The notes under the pieces: generated by a model | Database searches by the model: none | The model's input: the letters and a program-made list of their open reading frames with translations, nothing else | What the model was told of the DNA's origin: nothing | Translations under genes and position numbers: made by a program | Shown here: in pieces, positions 18,013 to 27,136 of the stretch | How the letters are laid out: each line of letters opens with the position of its first letter | Numbering within the stretch: position 1 is the stretch's first letter | NCBI GenBank assembly: GCA_903930435.1 | Contig: CAIYYN010000030.1 | Span: forward strand, 120,598-184,597 | Direction: 5' to 3' | Length of the DNA: 64,000 nucleotides | Origin: an uncultured Hyphomicrobiales bacterium | GTDB lineage: Bacteria > Pseudomonadota > Alphaproteobacteria > Rhizobiales > Ancalomicrobiaceae

Positions 18013-18103
18013 GGCATCAGCCCTTCGGATTTGACGATATTAATCATTGGCCGCAACCGCGCCGTTACCTTGTGCATTCCTGTGGCAGGTCGCATCCACC
18101 GCC

Positions 18104-18454
18104 TCAGGCAACGCGGCGCGGTCCACTCAAGGCGGTCAATCCGGTCCCCGCGCTGGCCCGATCAGCAACCGCAAGATCGAGTTCCCGCTGAAGCCGACTT
18201 ACGTCCTGCTTGGCAAGATGGAGCGCGCGGCGGGTCTTGTGTTGCGAAATCCAGGCAGCAACGCCACCGATCAGGACACCAGCGGCCAAAACCCCGAAAA
18301 ATGCGAGGAACAGGGGCGGATGGATCGACAGGTCCGGGTTGCCCGGCCTGAATGGATCAAGCGACACGGTCAGCGGTTCACGATTGGCAACGCCCAGCGC
18401 GACCAGAACAATCCCGAGCGGAATGCCCAGCACCACCCAAAGCACCTTGCTCAT
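18104..18454 (-). CDS. LapA-family (DUF1049) membrane protein
   Basis: A 116-residue protein with two membrane helices (about 4-25 VLWVVLGIPLGIVLVALGV and 44-68 LFLAFFGVLAAGVLIGGVAAWI) and a cytoplasmic coiled-coil tail (KTRRALHLAKQDVSRLQREL). This is the LapA domain layout, linked to lipopolysaccharide/envelope assembly in enterobacteria. ATG 18454 (GGGACGAG upstream) is preferred over the in-frame ATG 18487. It follows ihfB and sppA in the order usual for Hyphomicrobiales. Confidence 0.8.
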   Translation of the reverse strand: MSKVLWVVLGIPLGIVLVALGVANREPLTVSLDPFRPGNPDLSIHPPLFLAFFGVLAAGVLIGGVAAWISQHKTRRALHLAKQDVSRLQRELDLAVADRASAGTGLTALSGPRRVA

Positions 18455-18536
18455 GATCTCGTCCCAGTGTGTTAGAGGCTGCATCATGCTGATGCAGCGA
18501 TAAAATCGTCATGAATTTGAGACCCGATAGCAGGTC

Positions 18537-18833
18537 TCAGTCGCCGAGATCGACGCCACCATTCAGGCGCTCACGCATTTCCTTGCCGGTCTTGAAGAAC
18601 GGCACATATTTCTCGGTCACGGCGACCTTCTGGCCGGTGCGCGGGTTACGACCGGTGCGCGGCGGGCGGTTCTTGACGGAAAACGCTCCGAAACCGCGCA
18701 GCTCGACGCGATCACCGCGCGTCATGGCGCCTTCGACCTCATCGAGCACTGCGTTGACGATGTGCTCGACATCGCGCTGATAAAGGTGGGGGTTACGATC
18801 GGCTAGTTTTTGAACCAATTCGGATTTGATCAT
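18537..18833 (-). CDS. ihfB: Integration host factor subunit beta
   Basis: A 98-residue HU/IHF-family protein. The DNA-minor-groove arm is seen as [11 protein letters not shown] with the intercalating Pro, and it begins [18 protein letters not shown], the IHF-beta form. With IhfA it bends DNA for replication, recombination and transcription control. Its ATG overlaps the sppA stop as ATGA. A hairpin (TGAGACC/GGTCTCA, 18518-18539) overlaps the stop codon but lacks a T-run. Confidence 0.95.
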   Translation of the reverse strand: MIKSELVQKLADRNPHLYQRDVEHIVNAVLDEVEGAMTRGDRVELRGFGAFSVKNRPPRTGRNPRTGQKVAVTEKYVPFFKTGKEMRERLNGGVDLGD

Positions 18834-19819
18834 TGGCTTATCCCCTCAGAAGTCTTTGTATTATAGTTACCTGCAGGGTGCCAAACCGATTGGATGCCGT
18901 CAAGCGGCAGCCACGCACGTAATTCGTGATCAAGGCCCGTTGCAGCAAGAATTCCGCGTGTGATGTCCTCGGACAGCGACGCCATCGAGAAAAAGCCATC
19001 CTGCTTTTGCGGCTTCCAATCCTTGATGGGCAAGTTGGCCGTAATGTGCCGTTCGCTTTCAAGCCAGGCGACAGCTACGGTCTCTTCGCCGACGTCATCA
19101 ATCAGCTTGAGTTCCTTGGCTTGAGTGCCGGTCACGACACGACCATCCGCAAGCTGCTTGACCTCATCCATCGACAAGTGGCGACGATCAGCAACCAGAT
19201 CGAGGAAGTACTGGAATGTTGCCTGGATCGCCTGATTGAGCATTGTTTTCACCTCCGGCGGTGTCGGAGTCACCGAATCCGGCAGGCCTTTCATGGGAGC
19301 CGACCGGATTGAGTCAAACTTGACACCAACCGTATCAAGCAATTTCGACACGTCCGGCCATTCCGCAAGCACACCAATGGACGCCGTAAGCGCCGTCTGC
19401 CGGGCAACGATACGATCAGCACCAAGCGCGATCATGTAGGCGGCAGACGCGCCGATCGATGAGATATAGGCGACAACCGGTTTCTTGGCTCCCAATCTGC
19501 GGGTTGCCTCGTAAATGGCCTCGCCGCCAACGCTTGCTCCGCCGCCGCTGTCGATCTGCAGGATCACCGCCTTGACGGAGTCGGTCTTACCGAGCCGATC
19601 AAGCAGATCCAGCAACTTGCGATCCGGCGAAATGAAGCCGCTGATTTCAACCCGTGCGATTTGCGGATGGGCCAATTCCGACAGACCATTGAAGGCACCA
19701 CCTGCGCCGAGTCCAGCCACGGCAGCAACGACCAGCCCGAGAATGGCCGCAACACGCCACCATCCAAGTTTGCGCTTCAATGCGCGGCGATCAATGATGA
19801 CATCGGGATCAAGCGTCAT
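18830..19819 (-). CDS. sppA: Signal peptide peptidase SppA, S49 family
   Basis: A 329-residue short-form SppA with one N-terminal membrane anchor (about 20-45, [21 protein letters not shown]). The S49 core shows [10 protein letters not shown], the nucleophile Ser in [16 protein letters not shown] and the general-base Lys in SAPMKGLP. It degrades cleaved signal peptides on the periplasmic side of the inner membrane. It is the first gene of the sppA-ihfB-lapA cluster. Confidence 0.93.
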   Translation of the reverse strand: MTLDPDVIIDRRALKRKLGWWRVAAILGLVVAAVAGLGAGGAFNGLSELAHPQIARVEISGFISPDRKLLDLLDRLGKTDSVKAVILQIDSGGGASVGGEAIYEATRRLGAKKPVVAYISSIGASAAYMIALGADRIVARQTALTASIGVLAEWPDVSKLLDTVGVKFDSIRSAPMKGLPDSVTPTPPEVKTMLNQAIQATFQYFLDLVADRRHLSMDEVKQLADGRVVTGTQAKELKLIDDVGEETVAVAWLESERHITANLPIKDWKPQKQDGFFSMASLSEDITRGILAATGLDHELRAWLPLDGIQSVWHPAGNYNTKTSEGISQ

Positions 19820-20088
19820 GGTGGTTCTCCGTTGTCATAGGGCCTAACAGGGTGCCGAGGCATACTCAAGTAGGCAATCGATTACTGACTGGCAAGGCGA
19901 CCGCCCGATACCCTCGTGACATCGAACGTCACAGATCCCTCGACGCAGCCTGTGCGCGATCGTCTGAAAATGGCTATTCGGATGACTGTTTATCATTAAG
20001 CCATGACACACTAGCATATTTCCGCCATTATGACGTTAATATGATAGAGTGATTGAAGCAATCCTGACGTGCAAAAAAGGGATAAAAG

Positions 20089-20715
20089 ATGCGTAATCTC
20101 AAGACTCTGGCTCGTCAAACCGGTCGCGCTGTCGAGCAAAAATTGCGCGTCAAAGATGAAGTTCGCTTCCTGAAAAACTGGATTGGCAGTCCATTGCTGA
20201 CGGGCGCGGTCGCACCGTCGAGTCCGCAACTTGCGGCACTCATGGCGAGCCTGCTTGACGGTAACGGTTCAGGCACGGTGGTTGAACTGGGGCCCGGAAC
20301 CGGGGTCGTGACGTCGGCCATTCTCGCGCGCGGAATTGCGCCTGGTCGTCTGGTTTCGATTGAATATAGCCCTGATTTCTGCAAATTGCTGCGTGGCCGC
20401 TTCCCGGGGGTGCATATCGTTCAAGGCGATGCCTACAGCCTCAAGACGACACTCGAACCGGTATGCTCCAGTCCGCTCGGCGGGATTGTCTCCAGTCTGC
20501 CGCTTTTTACGCGCCCGCCAGCCGAACGTCTCCAATTGGTCAATGATGCACTAGATCTGCTGGCACCGGGTGCTCCGTTCATCCAGTTTTCCTATGCACT
20601 CGTCCCGCCGGTCCCCGAAGACGCCGGTGATTTCATCATTGATCGGTCAAGCTGGGTGCTGAAAAACCTGCCGCCCGCGCGCGTCTGGACGTATCGTCGT
20701 CCGGTGAAAGTCTAA
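20089..20715 (+). CDS. PmtA-like phospholipid N-methyltransferase
   Basis: A 208-residue SAM-dependent methyltransferase. N-terminal DEVRFLKNWIGSPLLTGAVAPSS matches rhizobial/Rhodobacter phosphatidylethanolamine N-methyltransferases, motif I is VVELGPGTGVVTSAIL and the acidic SAM ribose ligand is in VSIEYSPDF. SSLPLFTRPP is the family's motif IV-like segment. It should methylate phosphatidylethanolamine towards phosphatidylcholine. AAAAGGGAT precedes ATG 20089. Its stop shares a base with the next start (TAATG). Confidence 0.85.
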   Translation: MRNLKTLARQTGRAVEQKLRVKDEVRFLKNWIGSPLLTGAVAPSSPQLAALMASLLDGNGSGTVVELGPGTGVVTSAILARGIAPGRLVSIEYSPDFCKLLRGRFPGVHIVQGDAYSLKTTLEPVCSSPLGGIVSSLPLFTRPPAERLQLVNDALDLLAPGAPFIQFSYALVPPVPEDAGDFIIDRSSWVLKNLPPARVWTYRRPVKV

Positions 20716-21293
20716 TGCCGACCGTTTTTTATCTGACCCATCCACAAGTTCTGATCAATCCGGCAATTCCGGTTCCGCATTGGGGCCTTAGTCCCATTGG
20801 CCGGGCACGGGCTGAAGCTGCGGCATCCGCGCCCTGGACGCAAAAGGTCTGCCGGATTGTGTCATCGACTGAAGTCAAGGCCGTTGAAACGGCTGCGATC
20901 TTCGCTGATGCGCGCGGTCTTTCAGTCGAACCTTGCGCCGACATGCACGAAAACGACCGATCTGCGACCGGTTTCCTGCCACCTCCGGACTTCGAAGCGA
21001 CAGCCGACGCCTTCTTCGCCCATCCGGATATCAGCATTCGAGGCTGGGAACGCGCTATTGATGCGCAGACAAGGATCGTCTCCGTCGTATTCACTGTGCT
21101 CTCGCAACCGTCCGTCGGCGATACACTGATAGTTGGTCACGGCGCGGTCGGAACCTTGTTGATGACCCATCTGCTCAAAGTGCCGATTTCGCGGACCCTT
21201 GATCAACCTGCCGGCGGCGGTCATGTCTTCGCATTCGATGCAAAGACCCATGCAGTTATTCACCAGTGGTGTGACCTGCAATCCCTGCATTGA
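20715..21293 (+). CDS. Histidine phosphatase-superfamily protein with altered RHG motif
   Basis: A 192-residue protein of the phosphoglycerate-mutase-like fold. The first catalytic block, normally xRHG, reads LTHPQV: the His is kept but Arg and Gly are replaced. The second His block is intact (VGHGAVGTLLM), as is SSTEVKAVETAAIFA, the usual S..RA..TA block with Arg replaced by Lys-containing sequence. Activity may therefore be altered; substrate unknown. It is coupled to the PmtA-like gene by a one-base overlap. Confidence 0.78.
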   Translation: MPTVFYLTHPQVLINPAIPVPHWGLSPIGRARAEAAASAPWTQKVCRIVSSTEVKAVETAAIFADARGLSVEPCADMHENDRSATGFLPPPDFEATADAFFAHPDISIRGWERAIDAQTRIVSVVFTVLSQPSVGDTLIVGHGAVGTLLMTHLLKVPISRTLDQPAGGGHVFAFDAKTHAVIHQWCDLQSLH

Positions 21294-21373
21294 ATTAAAT
21301 TGATCGCACAGATGACCGAATTGAACATGATCCAATTCAATGCATGGCCTGTTTTATGCAATATTGTGGCATT

Positions 21374-21757
21374 TCATCGAGACCAGGTCGCCACGATAAT
21401 CTTGCCAAATCGCGCAATCGTCTTGCCATCTTCATTACGAATATTGAAGCATTTTTCCCGGACAGATCCAGTCCAACGCACGCAATAGCCTTCTGCGATG
21501 ATCCGCCAGAAGCCGCTGACGGGCGCAGCTTTCTTGCCGAGCGGCACCTTGGACGCATGCCCGTCCGGCTGATAGGTAAATTTAAAGGCCACCCCGTCTG
21601 GTCCGGTGGCAATGAATGGCTGTCCGTTGAACCAGGCTGCCTTGATTGCTTCACCCGACAGCTTGTCATCAACCGGCTTGTCGAGCGGCCCGGCAATCGC
21701 GCCATGCAGGCAAACTAGGCCGAACAACAAGCTGGAACTGAATACCCGCAACTTCAT
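21374..21757 (-). CDS. Putative periplasmic protein of unknown function
   Basis: A 127-residue protein with a clear signal peptide (MKLRVFSSSLLFGLVCLHGAIAG, cut at about 22). The mature part has one Cys pair (GYCVRWTG and EKCFNI) likely forming a disulfide, and ends GKTIARFGKIIVATWSR. I recognise no named family. GGAGG lies 5-6 bases before ATG 21757. It is 58 bases downstream of the dehydrogenase gene on the same strand and may be transcribed with it. Confidence 0.7.
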   Translation of the reverse strand: MKLRVFSSSLLFGLVCLHGAIAGPLDKPVDDKLSGEAIKAAWFNGQPFIATGPDGVAFKFTYQPDGHASKVPLGKKAAPVSGFWRIIAEGYCVRWTGSVREKCFNIRNEDGKTIARFGKIIVATWSR

Positions 21758-21815
21758 TTAGCCCTCCAAAGACACGGCCCGGTCTGACTGAACGCGGTAG
21801 TAGCATTGATCGACG

Positions 21816-22802
21816 TCAGAGCATAGATGGAACAACCCGGTCCGGTGGACGATGGCCATCCATGAACGTCTTGATGTTGATCATCACCCGCTCGCCCATG
21901 TCGATGCGTCCTTCGATGGTCGCGGAGCCCATGTGCGGCAACAGAACCACGCGCGGGGCCTTGGCGAGCTTGGGATTGACGGCAGGCTCGTGCTCGAACA
22001 CGTCGAGGCCGGCACCAGCCAGCTCGTTTGCCTCCAGCATCCGGGCCAGCGCGTTTTCATCAATGACTTCGCCACGGGCCGTGTTCACAATATAGGCGTC
22101 GCGACGCATCAGCTTCAGACGACGCGCCGACAACAGATGGTAGGTGCCGGGCGTATGTGGGCAATGCACCGAGATGACATCCATCCGGGCAAGCATCTGG
22201 TCGAGGCTCTCCCAATAGGTCGCCTCGTGCGCCTCTTCGATCGACACCGGAAGGCGACGGCGGTTGTGGTAATGGATCGACATTCCGAAGGCCTTGGCGC
22301 GTGTCGCAACAGCCTGACCGATCCGGCCCATGCCGATAATCCCGAGCCGCTTGCCTGAAATGCGGTGGCCAAGCATCCAGGTTGGCGACCAGCCGTGCCA
22401 TTCGCCCTCCGCGATGACGCGCATGCCTTCCGCCATGCGACGCGGCACGGCGAGGATCAGTCCCATGGTCATGTCGGCGGTGTCTTCGGTAAGAACGCCA
22501 GGCGTATTGGTGACCGTGATCCCACGATTGAGAGCCGATTGAACGTCAATGTTATCGACACCGTTGCCGTAGTTGGCAATCAGGCGCAGTTGCGGGCCGG
22601 CCTGTGCTATGACGCCTGCATCGATCGCATCGGTGACGGTTGGCACAATGACATCGGCTGTCTTCACGGCCTCGACAAGCTGCGCCTGGCTCATGGGCCG
22701 ATCGTCAACATTCAGACGCGCATCAAACAGCTCGCGCATCCGCGTTTCGATCACATCCGGCAGGCGGCGAGTGACAACCACCAAAGGCTTGGTTTTAGGC
22801 AT
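21816..22802 (-). CDS. D-2-hydroxyacid dehydrogenase, glyoxylate/hydroxypyruvate reductase type
   Basis: A 328-residue NAD(P)-dependent 2-hydroxyacid dehydrogenase. Visible: IANYGNGVDNIDV (substrate loop), the dinucleotide fold GIIGMGRIGQAVA, NTARGEVIDENAL (catalytic Arg), DVFEHEP (Glu) and LLPHMGSAT (catalytic His). The pattern fits the GyaR/GhrA-like reductases that interconvert glyoxylate and glycolate. ATG 22802 is chosen because the upstream 83 codons have no family similarity; GGAG lies 8 bases before it. Confidence 0.9.
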   Translation of the reverse strand: MPKTKPLVVVTRRLPDVIETRMRELFDARLNVDDRPMSQAQLVEAVKTADVIVPTVTDAIDAGVIAQAGPQLRLIANYGNGVDNIDVQSALNRGITVTNTPGVLTEDTADMTMGLILAVPRRMAEGMRVIAEGEWHGWSPTWMLGHRISGKRLGIIGMGRIGQAVATRAKAFGMSIHYHNRRRLPVSIEEAHEATYWESLDQMLARMDVISVHCPHTPGTYHLLSARRLKLMRRDAYIVNTARGEVIDENALARMLEANELAGAGLDVFEHEPAVNPKLAKAPRVVLLPHMGSATIEGRIDMGERVMINIKTFMDGHRPPDRVVPSML

Positions 22803-23178
22803 CCCTTCAACTCCCACACAACTGGCCTCGCTCGGATCGCGTTCGACGCATTCCCTGGCACAAAGGACCCGACTGTGGCTCTTGTCTAGCAGAAGTCCAA
22901 CAAATGACAATTGAGCCAAACCGGTGATGCCAACACCTTTCGTCGCAGAACAACCCGACGGTGGCGGAAAATTTATTCGTTGCATGTGAAAGAAACGATT
23001 AAGCACGCTCGTCGTAGTGTAGGCGAATTGGCTGGATTGGACTGGCGGCAATCTCTGAGAACACGCCTCCTGAGGGTTGGATCGCAGCCGAACTGACTGG
23101 CTTTCAGGAATGGTCGCAAATGTGCCATCCAGATGTGAGTTCAGTCATTTGAAGTACAATGCATTGGGGTTGAACACG
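22803..23178. other. Divergent intergenic region
   Basis: About 376 bases between the 2-hydroxyacid dehydrogenase (-) and the SH3-domain protein (+). Open frames cross it from both sides but look like unused N-terminal extensions. I see no clear operator or RNA. Confidence 0.4.
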
Positions 23179-23715
23179 GTGATATCCAGGTTGGCGGCTG
23201 TTAGACGGATTTATGCGGGACTACTTGCAACGATACTGGCAGTCGCGTTCGTTTTCTGTGTTCGTGCAGACGACTTGCCGAAAGGTCAGACCAGCGGTCT
23301 TCCCCTCCCCCGTTTCGTGAGCCTGAAATCGACGCCGGTCAATGTCAGACGTGGACCGAGTGCGGACTATGATATTGCCTGGAAATTTTTGAAGGCGGGT
23401 GTTCCTGTCGAAGTGACGCAGGAGTTTGATGTCTGGTTCAAGATCCGCGACAGCGAGGGCCAGGAAGGTTGGATCCAGAAAACCCTTTTATCCGGCAGAC
23501 GGACCGCTCTGGTCTCGCCGTGGGATAAGGGTGATCCAGTCGCACTTACGGACAAGGCTGATAGCACAACAGTCGTTGCGCGCCTTGAGCACAATGTGAT
23601 CGTCGATGTCGGCTCCTGTGACGGCCACCGGTGCCGCGTTTCAGTCGAGGGCCAGCGGGGCTGGATCGATCAGCAGCGTCTGTGGGGCGTATACCCTGAC
23701 GAAAAAATCGACTAG
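23179..23715 (+). CDS. Secreted protein with two bacterial SH3-like repeats
   Basis: About 178 residues from GTG 23179. A signal peptide (YAGLLATILAVAFVFCVRA) ends near residue 30. Two SH3b modules follow: STPVNVRRGPSADYDIAWKF...GWIQKTLL, and DSTTVVARLEHNVIVDVGSC...GWIDQQRLWGV. Such SH3 domains bind peptidoglycan or periplasmic partners. The start is uncertain: ATG 23110 or even TTG 23077 would lengthen the N-terminus, but the signal peptide is best formed from 23179. Confidence 0.8.
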   Translation: MISRLAAVRRIYAGLLATILAVAFVFCVRADDLPKGQTSGLPLPRFVSLKSTPVNVRRGPSADYDIAWKFLKAGVPVEVTQEFDVWFKIRDSEGQEGWIQKTLLSGRRTALVSPWDKGDPVALTDKADSTTVVARLEHNVIVDVGSCDGHRCRVSVEGQRGWIDQQRLWGVYPDEKID

Positions 23716-23742
23716 CGTGCGGCCTTTATTGAGGTCCACGCC

Positions 23743-24231
23743 ATGATTATCCGGGAACTGGAAGACGCCGATCTTCCCGCTTTGACAGCCATTTATAATG
23801 ATGCGGTCATCAACACGACGGCGATCTGGAACGATGAGACGGTCGACGTCGAAAATCGTCGGGCCTGGATCAATGTCAGACGAGGCCTAGGTTATCCCGT
23901 GCTGGTCGCCGATATCGATGGTGTCACGGCTGGCTATGCGACTTTTGGCGATTTTCGCGCCTTCGCGGGCTTTCGGTTCACAGTCGAACATTCGATTTAT
24001 GTTGATCAGTCGTTCAGGCGGTGCGGCATTGCCCGACGCCTGTTGCCTGTTCTCAGCGAACGGGCACGCGCTCTTGGCAAGCATGCGATGATCGGAGCAA
24101 TCGCAGCCGACAATGCAGCTTCGATCAAGTTGCACGTGGAGGCCGGGTTCCTGGAAGTTGGTCGCATGCCTGAGGTTGGCCGCAAGTTCGACCGGTGGCT
24201 GGACCTGGTATTGATGCAAAAACTGCTTTGA
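23743..24231 (+). CDS. GNAT N-acetyltransferase, phosphinothricin-acetyltransferase-like
   Basis: A 162-residue GNAT protein. The IYNDAVINTTAIWNDETVD start and FRFTVEHSIYVDQSFRRCGIARRLL, with its acetyl-CoA P-loop (R/QxxGxG-like, here RRCGIA), are typical of the Pat/Bar-type subgroup, which acetylates small amino-group compounds. Natural substrate unknown. GAGG precedes ATG 23743, 27 bases after the SH3 gene. A strong terminator follows. Confidence 0.85.
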   Translation: MIIRELEDADLPALTAIYNDAVINTTAIWNDETVDVENRRAWINVRRGLGYPVLVADIDGVTAGYATFGDFRAFAGFRFTVEHSIYVDQSFRRCGIARRLLPVLSERARALGKHAMIGAIAADNAASIKLHVEAGFLEVGRMPEVGRKFDRWLDLVLMQKLL

Positions 24232-24240
24232 AACAGGTTG

Positions 24241-24273
24241 AAAGCGGCGAAGCATGGGCTTCGCCGCTTTTAT
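24241..24273. terminator. Terminator between convergent genes
   Basis: Perfect 13-bp stem AAAGCGGCGAAGC/GCTTCGCCGCTTT around a 4-base loop; A-rich and T-rich edges let it act for the GNAT gene (+) and the helicase gene (-). Confidence 0.88.
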
Positions 24274-24285
24274 CATTAGCTCGGT

Positions 24286-25902
24286 TTAGCGCGGGCGGCG
24301 TTGCGCAGGGCGCTGTGCATGCGGTTGATCAAGACCGGCAGCCTTTGCATCTGTCCCGATCATCTCGACAAGCCGACCGAAGCTGACCGGGCTATCAACC
24401 TGACGTCGGCTGGCCTGCGGATCAGTCTGGGTATGCCGCTGGGTGCCGCGATCCGAATAGGGGCGGCTGCCCTGCGGACGATCCTGCTGGCTCCGCTCTT
24501 GCCTTGGCCGTTCGGCCCAAGGCGCATCGGAGCGTACAACGTCGGCACGCGGACGTTCCGTCCGCGCCGGACGCTCTTCGCGCGGACCGTCAGTCCGCGG
24601 ACGCTCATCCCGGTCCGGACGCCGACCAGACCCTTGCGGACCTGGAGCAGGACGACCACCGCGACCACCTTCCCGATTTCCGCCACCGGTATTGCCGCGA
24701 CCACCGCGATTATCCGGACGACGTGGATCCTGAAACTCAGGCGCTGCCCGACCTGCGGCCAGAACCGTCAAACCAACCGGCTCCTGCTCCTGAAAGATCT
24801 TCTTGCGCATCAGGCGTTCGATATCGCGCAAGTAAGGCGCTTCATCCGAGGCACAAAAGGCAACAGCGCGACCAGCCGCACCTGCCCGGCCCGTCCGGCC
24901 AATCCGATGCACATAGGTTTCGGGGACATTTGGTAATTCGTAATTGACTACGAGATTGACGCCGTCGACGTCGATACCGCGTGCTGCAATGTCGGTGGCG
25001 ATCAGGACCGGCGTGGTTCCGTCGCGAAATTCTTCCAGTGCTTTCTCGCGCTGGTTCTGCGACTTGTTGCCGTGGATGGCCGCCGAAGCGATACCGACAC
25101 CGGCCATTTGGCGCACGACGCGATCCGCACCGTGCTTGGTTCGGGTAAACACGATCACGCGGTCGAGACCTGGCTCAGCCAAAACCTGTGCCAGAAGCGC
25201 AGGCTTGCGGTCAGCCCTGACCATGATGACCTTCTGATCGACCGTCTCGGCGGCGGTCGCGACTGGCGCAACAGCAACTTCGGCCGGATCCTTTTTCAGG
25301 AAGCGTCCAGCCAATTCGCGGATCGGTGGTGGCATGGTCGCGGAGAAGAACAGACTTTGACGCTCCTTCGGCAGCAGGCCGGAGATCCGCTTCAGCGCAT
25401 GAATAAAGCCGAGATCGAGCATGCGATCAGCTTCATCCAGAACGAGGAATTCAACCTTCGACATGTCGATATCGCGGCTATCGACGAGGTCGAGCAACCG
25501 ACCGGGCGTCGCGACAAGCACATCGAGGCCGTTCAGCAGGGCACGACGCTGGCGACCAATCGGTACACCACCGAAGGCTGTTGTGGACGTAATCTTGAGA
25601 TGGCGACCGTAAACACGGATCGCTTCCTCGATCTGCGACGCCAGTTCGCGGGTCGGGGCCAGGATCAGCGCGCGGATCGCCCGAGGTCCGGTCTTGATCG
25701 GGTTTTCCGTCAATTTTTGCAGGAGCGGCAGCGAGAACGCTGCAGTCTTGCCGGTTCCCGTCTGCGCGGCGCCCACGATGTCGCGGCCTTGCAGGATGAA
25801 CGGGATTGCCTTTGCCTGAATGGGTGTCGGGCGATCATAGCCCTCTTCGGCAAGGGCTTTCAGCAGCGGGCTCAAGAGCCCGAGATCAGTAAAATGGGTC
25901 AA
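24286..25902 (-). CDS. rhlE: DEAD-box ATP-dependent RNA helicase, RhlE type
   Basis: About 538 residues. The helicase core (about 1-375) shows the Q motif (FTDLGLL...PTPIQ), Walker A AQTGTGKT, PTRELASQI, VLDEADRML, SAT, and HRIGRTGRAG. The C-terminal 150 residues are an Arg/Gly/Pro-rich tail, as in RhlE proteins, for RNA binding. TTG 25902 is chosen: AAAGAG lies 6 bases upstream and the product then starts MTHFTDLGL as in the family. It likely works in ribosome assembly and cold-dependent RNA remodelling; a cold-shock gene lies 700 bases upstream. Confidence 0.93.
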   Translation of the reverse strand: MTHFTDLGLLSPLLKALAEEGYDRPTPIQAKAIPFILQGRDIVGAAQTGTGKTAAFSLPLLQKLTENPIKTGPRAIRALILAPTRELASQIEEAIRVYGRHLKITSTTAFGGVPIGRQRRALLNGLDVLVATPGRLLDLVDSRDIDMSKVEFLVLDEADRMLDLGFIHALKRISGLLPKERQSLFFSATMPPPIRELAGRFLKKDPAEVAVAPVATAAETVDQKVIMVRADRKPALLAQVLAEPGLDRVIVFTRTKHGADRVVRQMAGVGIASAAIHGNKSQNQREKALEEFRDGTTPVLIATDIAARGIDVDGVNLVVNYELPNVPETYVHRIGRTGRAGAAGRAVAFCASDEAPYLRDIERLMRKKIFQEQEPVGLTVLAAGRAAPEFQDPRRPDNRGGRGNTGGGNREGGRGGRPAPGPQGSGRRPDRDERPRTDGPREERPARTERPRADVVRSDAPWAERPRQERSQQDRPQGSRPYSDRGTQRHTQTDPQASRRQVDSPVSFGRLVEMIGTDAKAAGLDQPHAQRPAQRRPR

Positions 25903-26597
25903 AAAAGTCTCTTTCAATCAGACGGTCTGGATCGGCGACCTTGCGCCGTTGTTGGACCGTACAGGGGATGTCCGGGGTGCGGGGATCAACGGGCTTGATG
26001 CCACGGATCCTCTCCGGACCGGCACCGAAAACAGTCATCGGGCGAGCGTGCTCGACAAGGTCTCTTCAGTGTTGGGCCATCCATATGAAATTCAACAATC
26101 ACATGAATGGTGTTTCGTCTCGCCCGAATCCATCGTGCCCGGAAGATCCGGCGTCGACAGTGAGCAACACTTTTAACGATGGTCTCTCAATTGCAAAGCC
26201 GCACTGCGTTTGCGCTTCAACAGGCCATCCGGCACAATAAAGGATCTCGCGATCTCTCCAGACAAATCGAACGTCTGAAAAAGCCGGTCGCGAAAATCGA
26301 TAAAAAGCTCGATCCGAGCGACTTCAATTGTATCTTCATCGCAAAACTTAGATCGCGAAGCAGATAGCAACGACGATATTTCGTGCTTGAGACCGGGATA
26401 AGCTTATTCCAGTCCTAATGCAAGCACCGTTTGAGGCCAAACGAACTTGTCCGAGACAGGGTTCCGGATATTGGTAATGCCGCCTTAAAGTGCAAAACCG
26501 GCCAATTTGGCCGGTTCGCGTCAACGGATCGAAGACAGTGGCAAAGCGAAATGGCAGAGCGGTCCCGATCAGCGGCCCTGAGGACCGCAATCAAACC
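25903..26597. other. Intergenic region before rhlE
   Basis: About 695 bases between rhlE and the cold-shock gene, both on -. The left part probably holds the rhlE leader and promoter. Short open frames on both strands show no signal peptide, domain or ribosome site. The cold-shock terminator is at 26492-26516. Confidence 0.45.
26492..26516 (-). terminator. Rho-independent terminator of the cold-shock gene
   Basis: On - the stem AACCGGCC...GGCCGGTT (26496-26516) is perfect and is followed by TTTTGC. It lies about 80 bases after the cold-shock stop. Confidence 0.8.
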
Positions 26598-26813
26598 TCA
26601 CGCCGTCTTGACGACGAGATTTCCAGCAGCTGACTTGCCGGTGCGGCGATCAACCAAGACCTCGTAGGAGATCGGCTGGCCTTCGGCGAGCTCATAGATG
26701 CCAGCGCGCTCGACAGCACTGATGTGGACGAAAACGTCCTTGCCGCCGTCGTCGGGCTGGATGAATCCATAGCCCTTCTGCGCATTAAACCACTTCACTT
26801 TTCCGGTCGCCAT
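26598..26813 (-). CDS. cspA: Cold-shock protein
   Basis: A 71-residue single cold-shock domain. RNP1 is KGYGFIQ and RNP2 is DVFVHIS; it begins MATGKVKWFN like most CspA proteins. It binds single-stranded RNA/DNA and acts as RNA chaperone. ATG 26813 is chosen; the upstream ten codons are leader. It has a near-consensus promoter and a leader of about 145 bases (see 26965-26993), the layout by which csp genes are controlled at the mRNA level. Confidence 0.94.
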   Translation of the reverse strand: MATGKVKWFNAQKGYGFIQPDDGGKDVFVHISAVERAGIYELAEGQPISYEVLVDRRTGKSAAGNLVVKTA

Positions 26814-26964
26814 GGGACCTGTCCTTCTAGAAGAAAATAACACGAAGCCCCGCGCGGATTTCCATCCGAACGGCGCTTTACAACCGAGACTTTGGTGAAG
26901 GAAGTGACGTCCGAAGCGCTAGGCGCAATGGGCCAATACCGGCCGCAATCTGATTGCTATTTAT

Positions 26965-26993
26965 CTAATACGAAACGACCAAAGAAAAGTCAA
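26965..26993 (-). promoter_or_regulatory. Sigma-70-type promoter of the cold-shock gene
   Basis: On -: TTGACT (26988-26993), 17-base spacer, TATTAG (26965-26970). Transcription should start near 26958, giving a leader of about 145 bases. The rest of 26814-27136 holds no gene. Confidence 0.7.
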
Positions 26994-27136
26994 TGAGGCC
27001 GCCATTCACAGACTTGCGAGTGCTTGCTCAGAGGCGATCCGGACAAGATCAATCCTGCAAACGGGTCAGCCGCAAAGACGGACAATAGCAACGGCCAACG
27101 GTCGCGTCTTGCAAGATGCGTTTTGCCAAGTCTGGC

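Noticed and set aside
18518..18539. Terminator at the end of ihfB
   Set aside because: The 7-bp stem overlaps the stop codon and no T-run follows, so it is left as a note.
25941..26370. Several small frames between rhlE and the cold-shock gene
   Set aside because: Overlap on both strands, poor starts, composition like random sequence.
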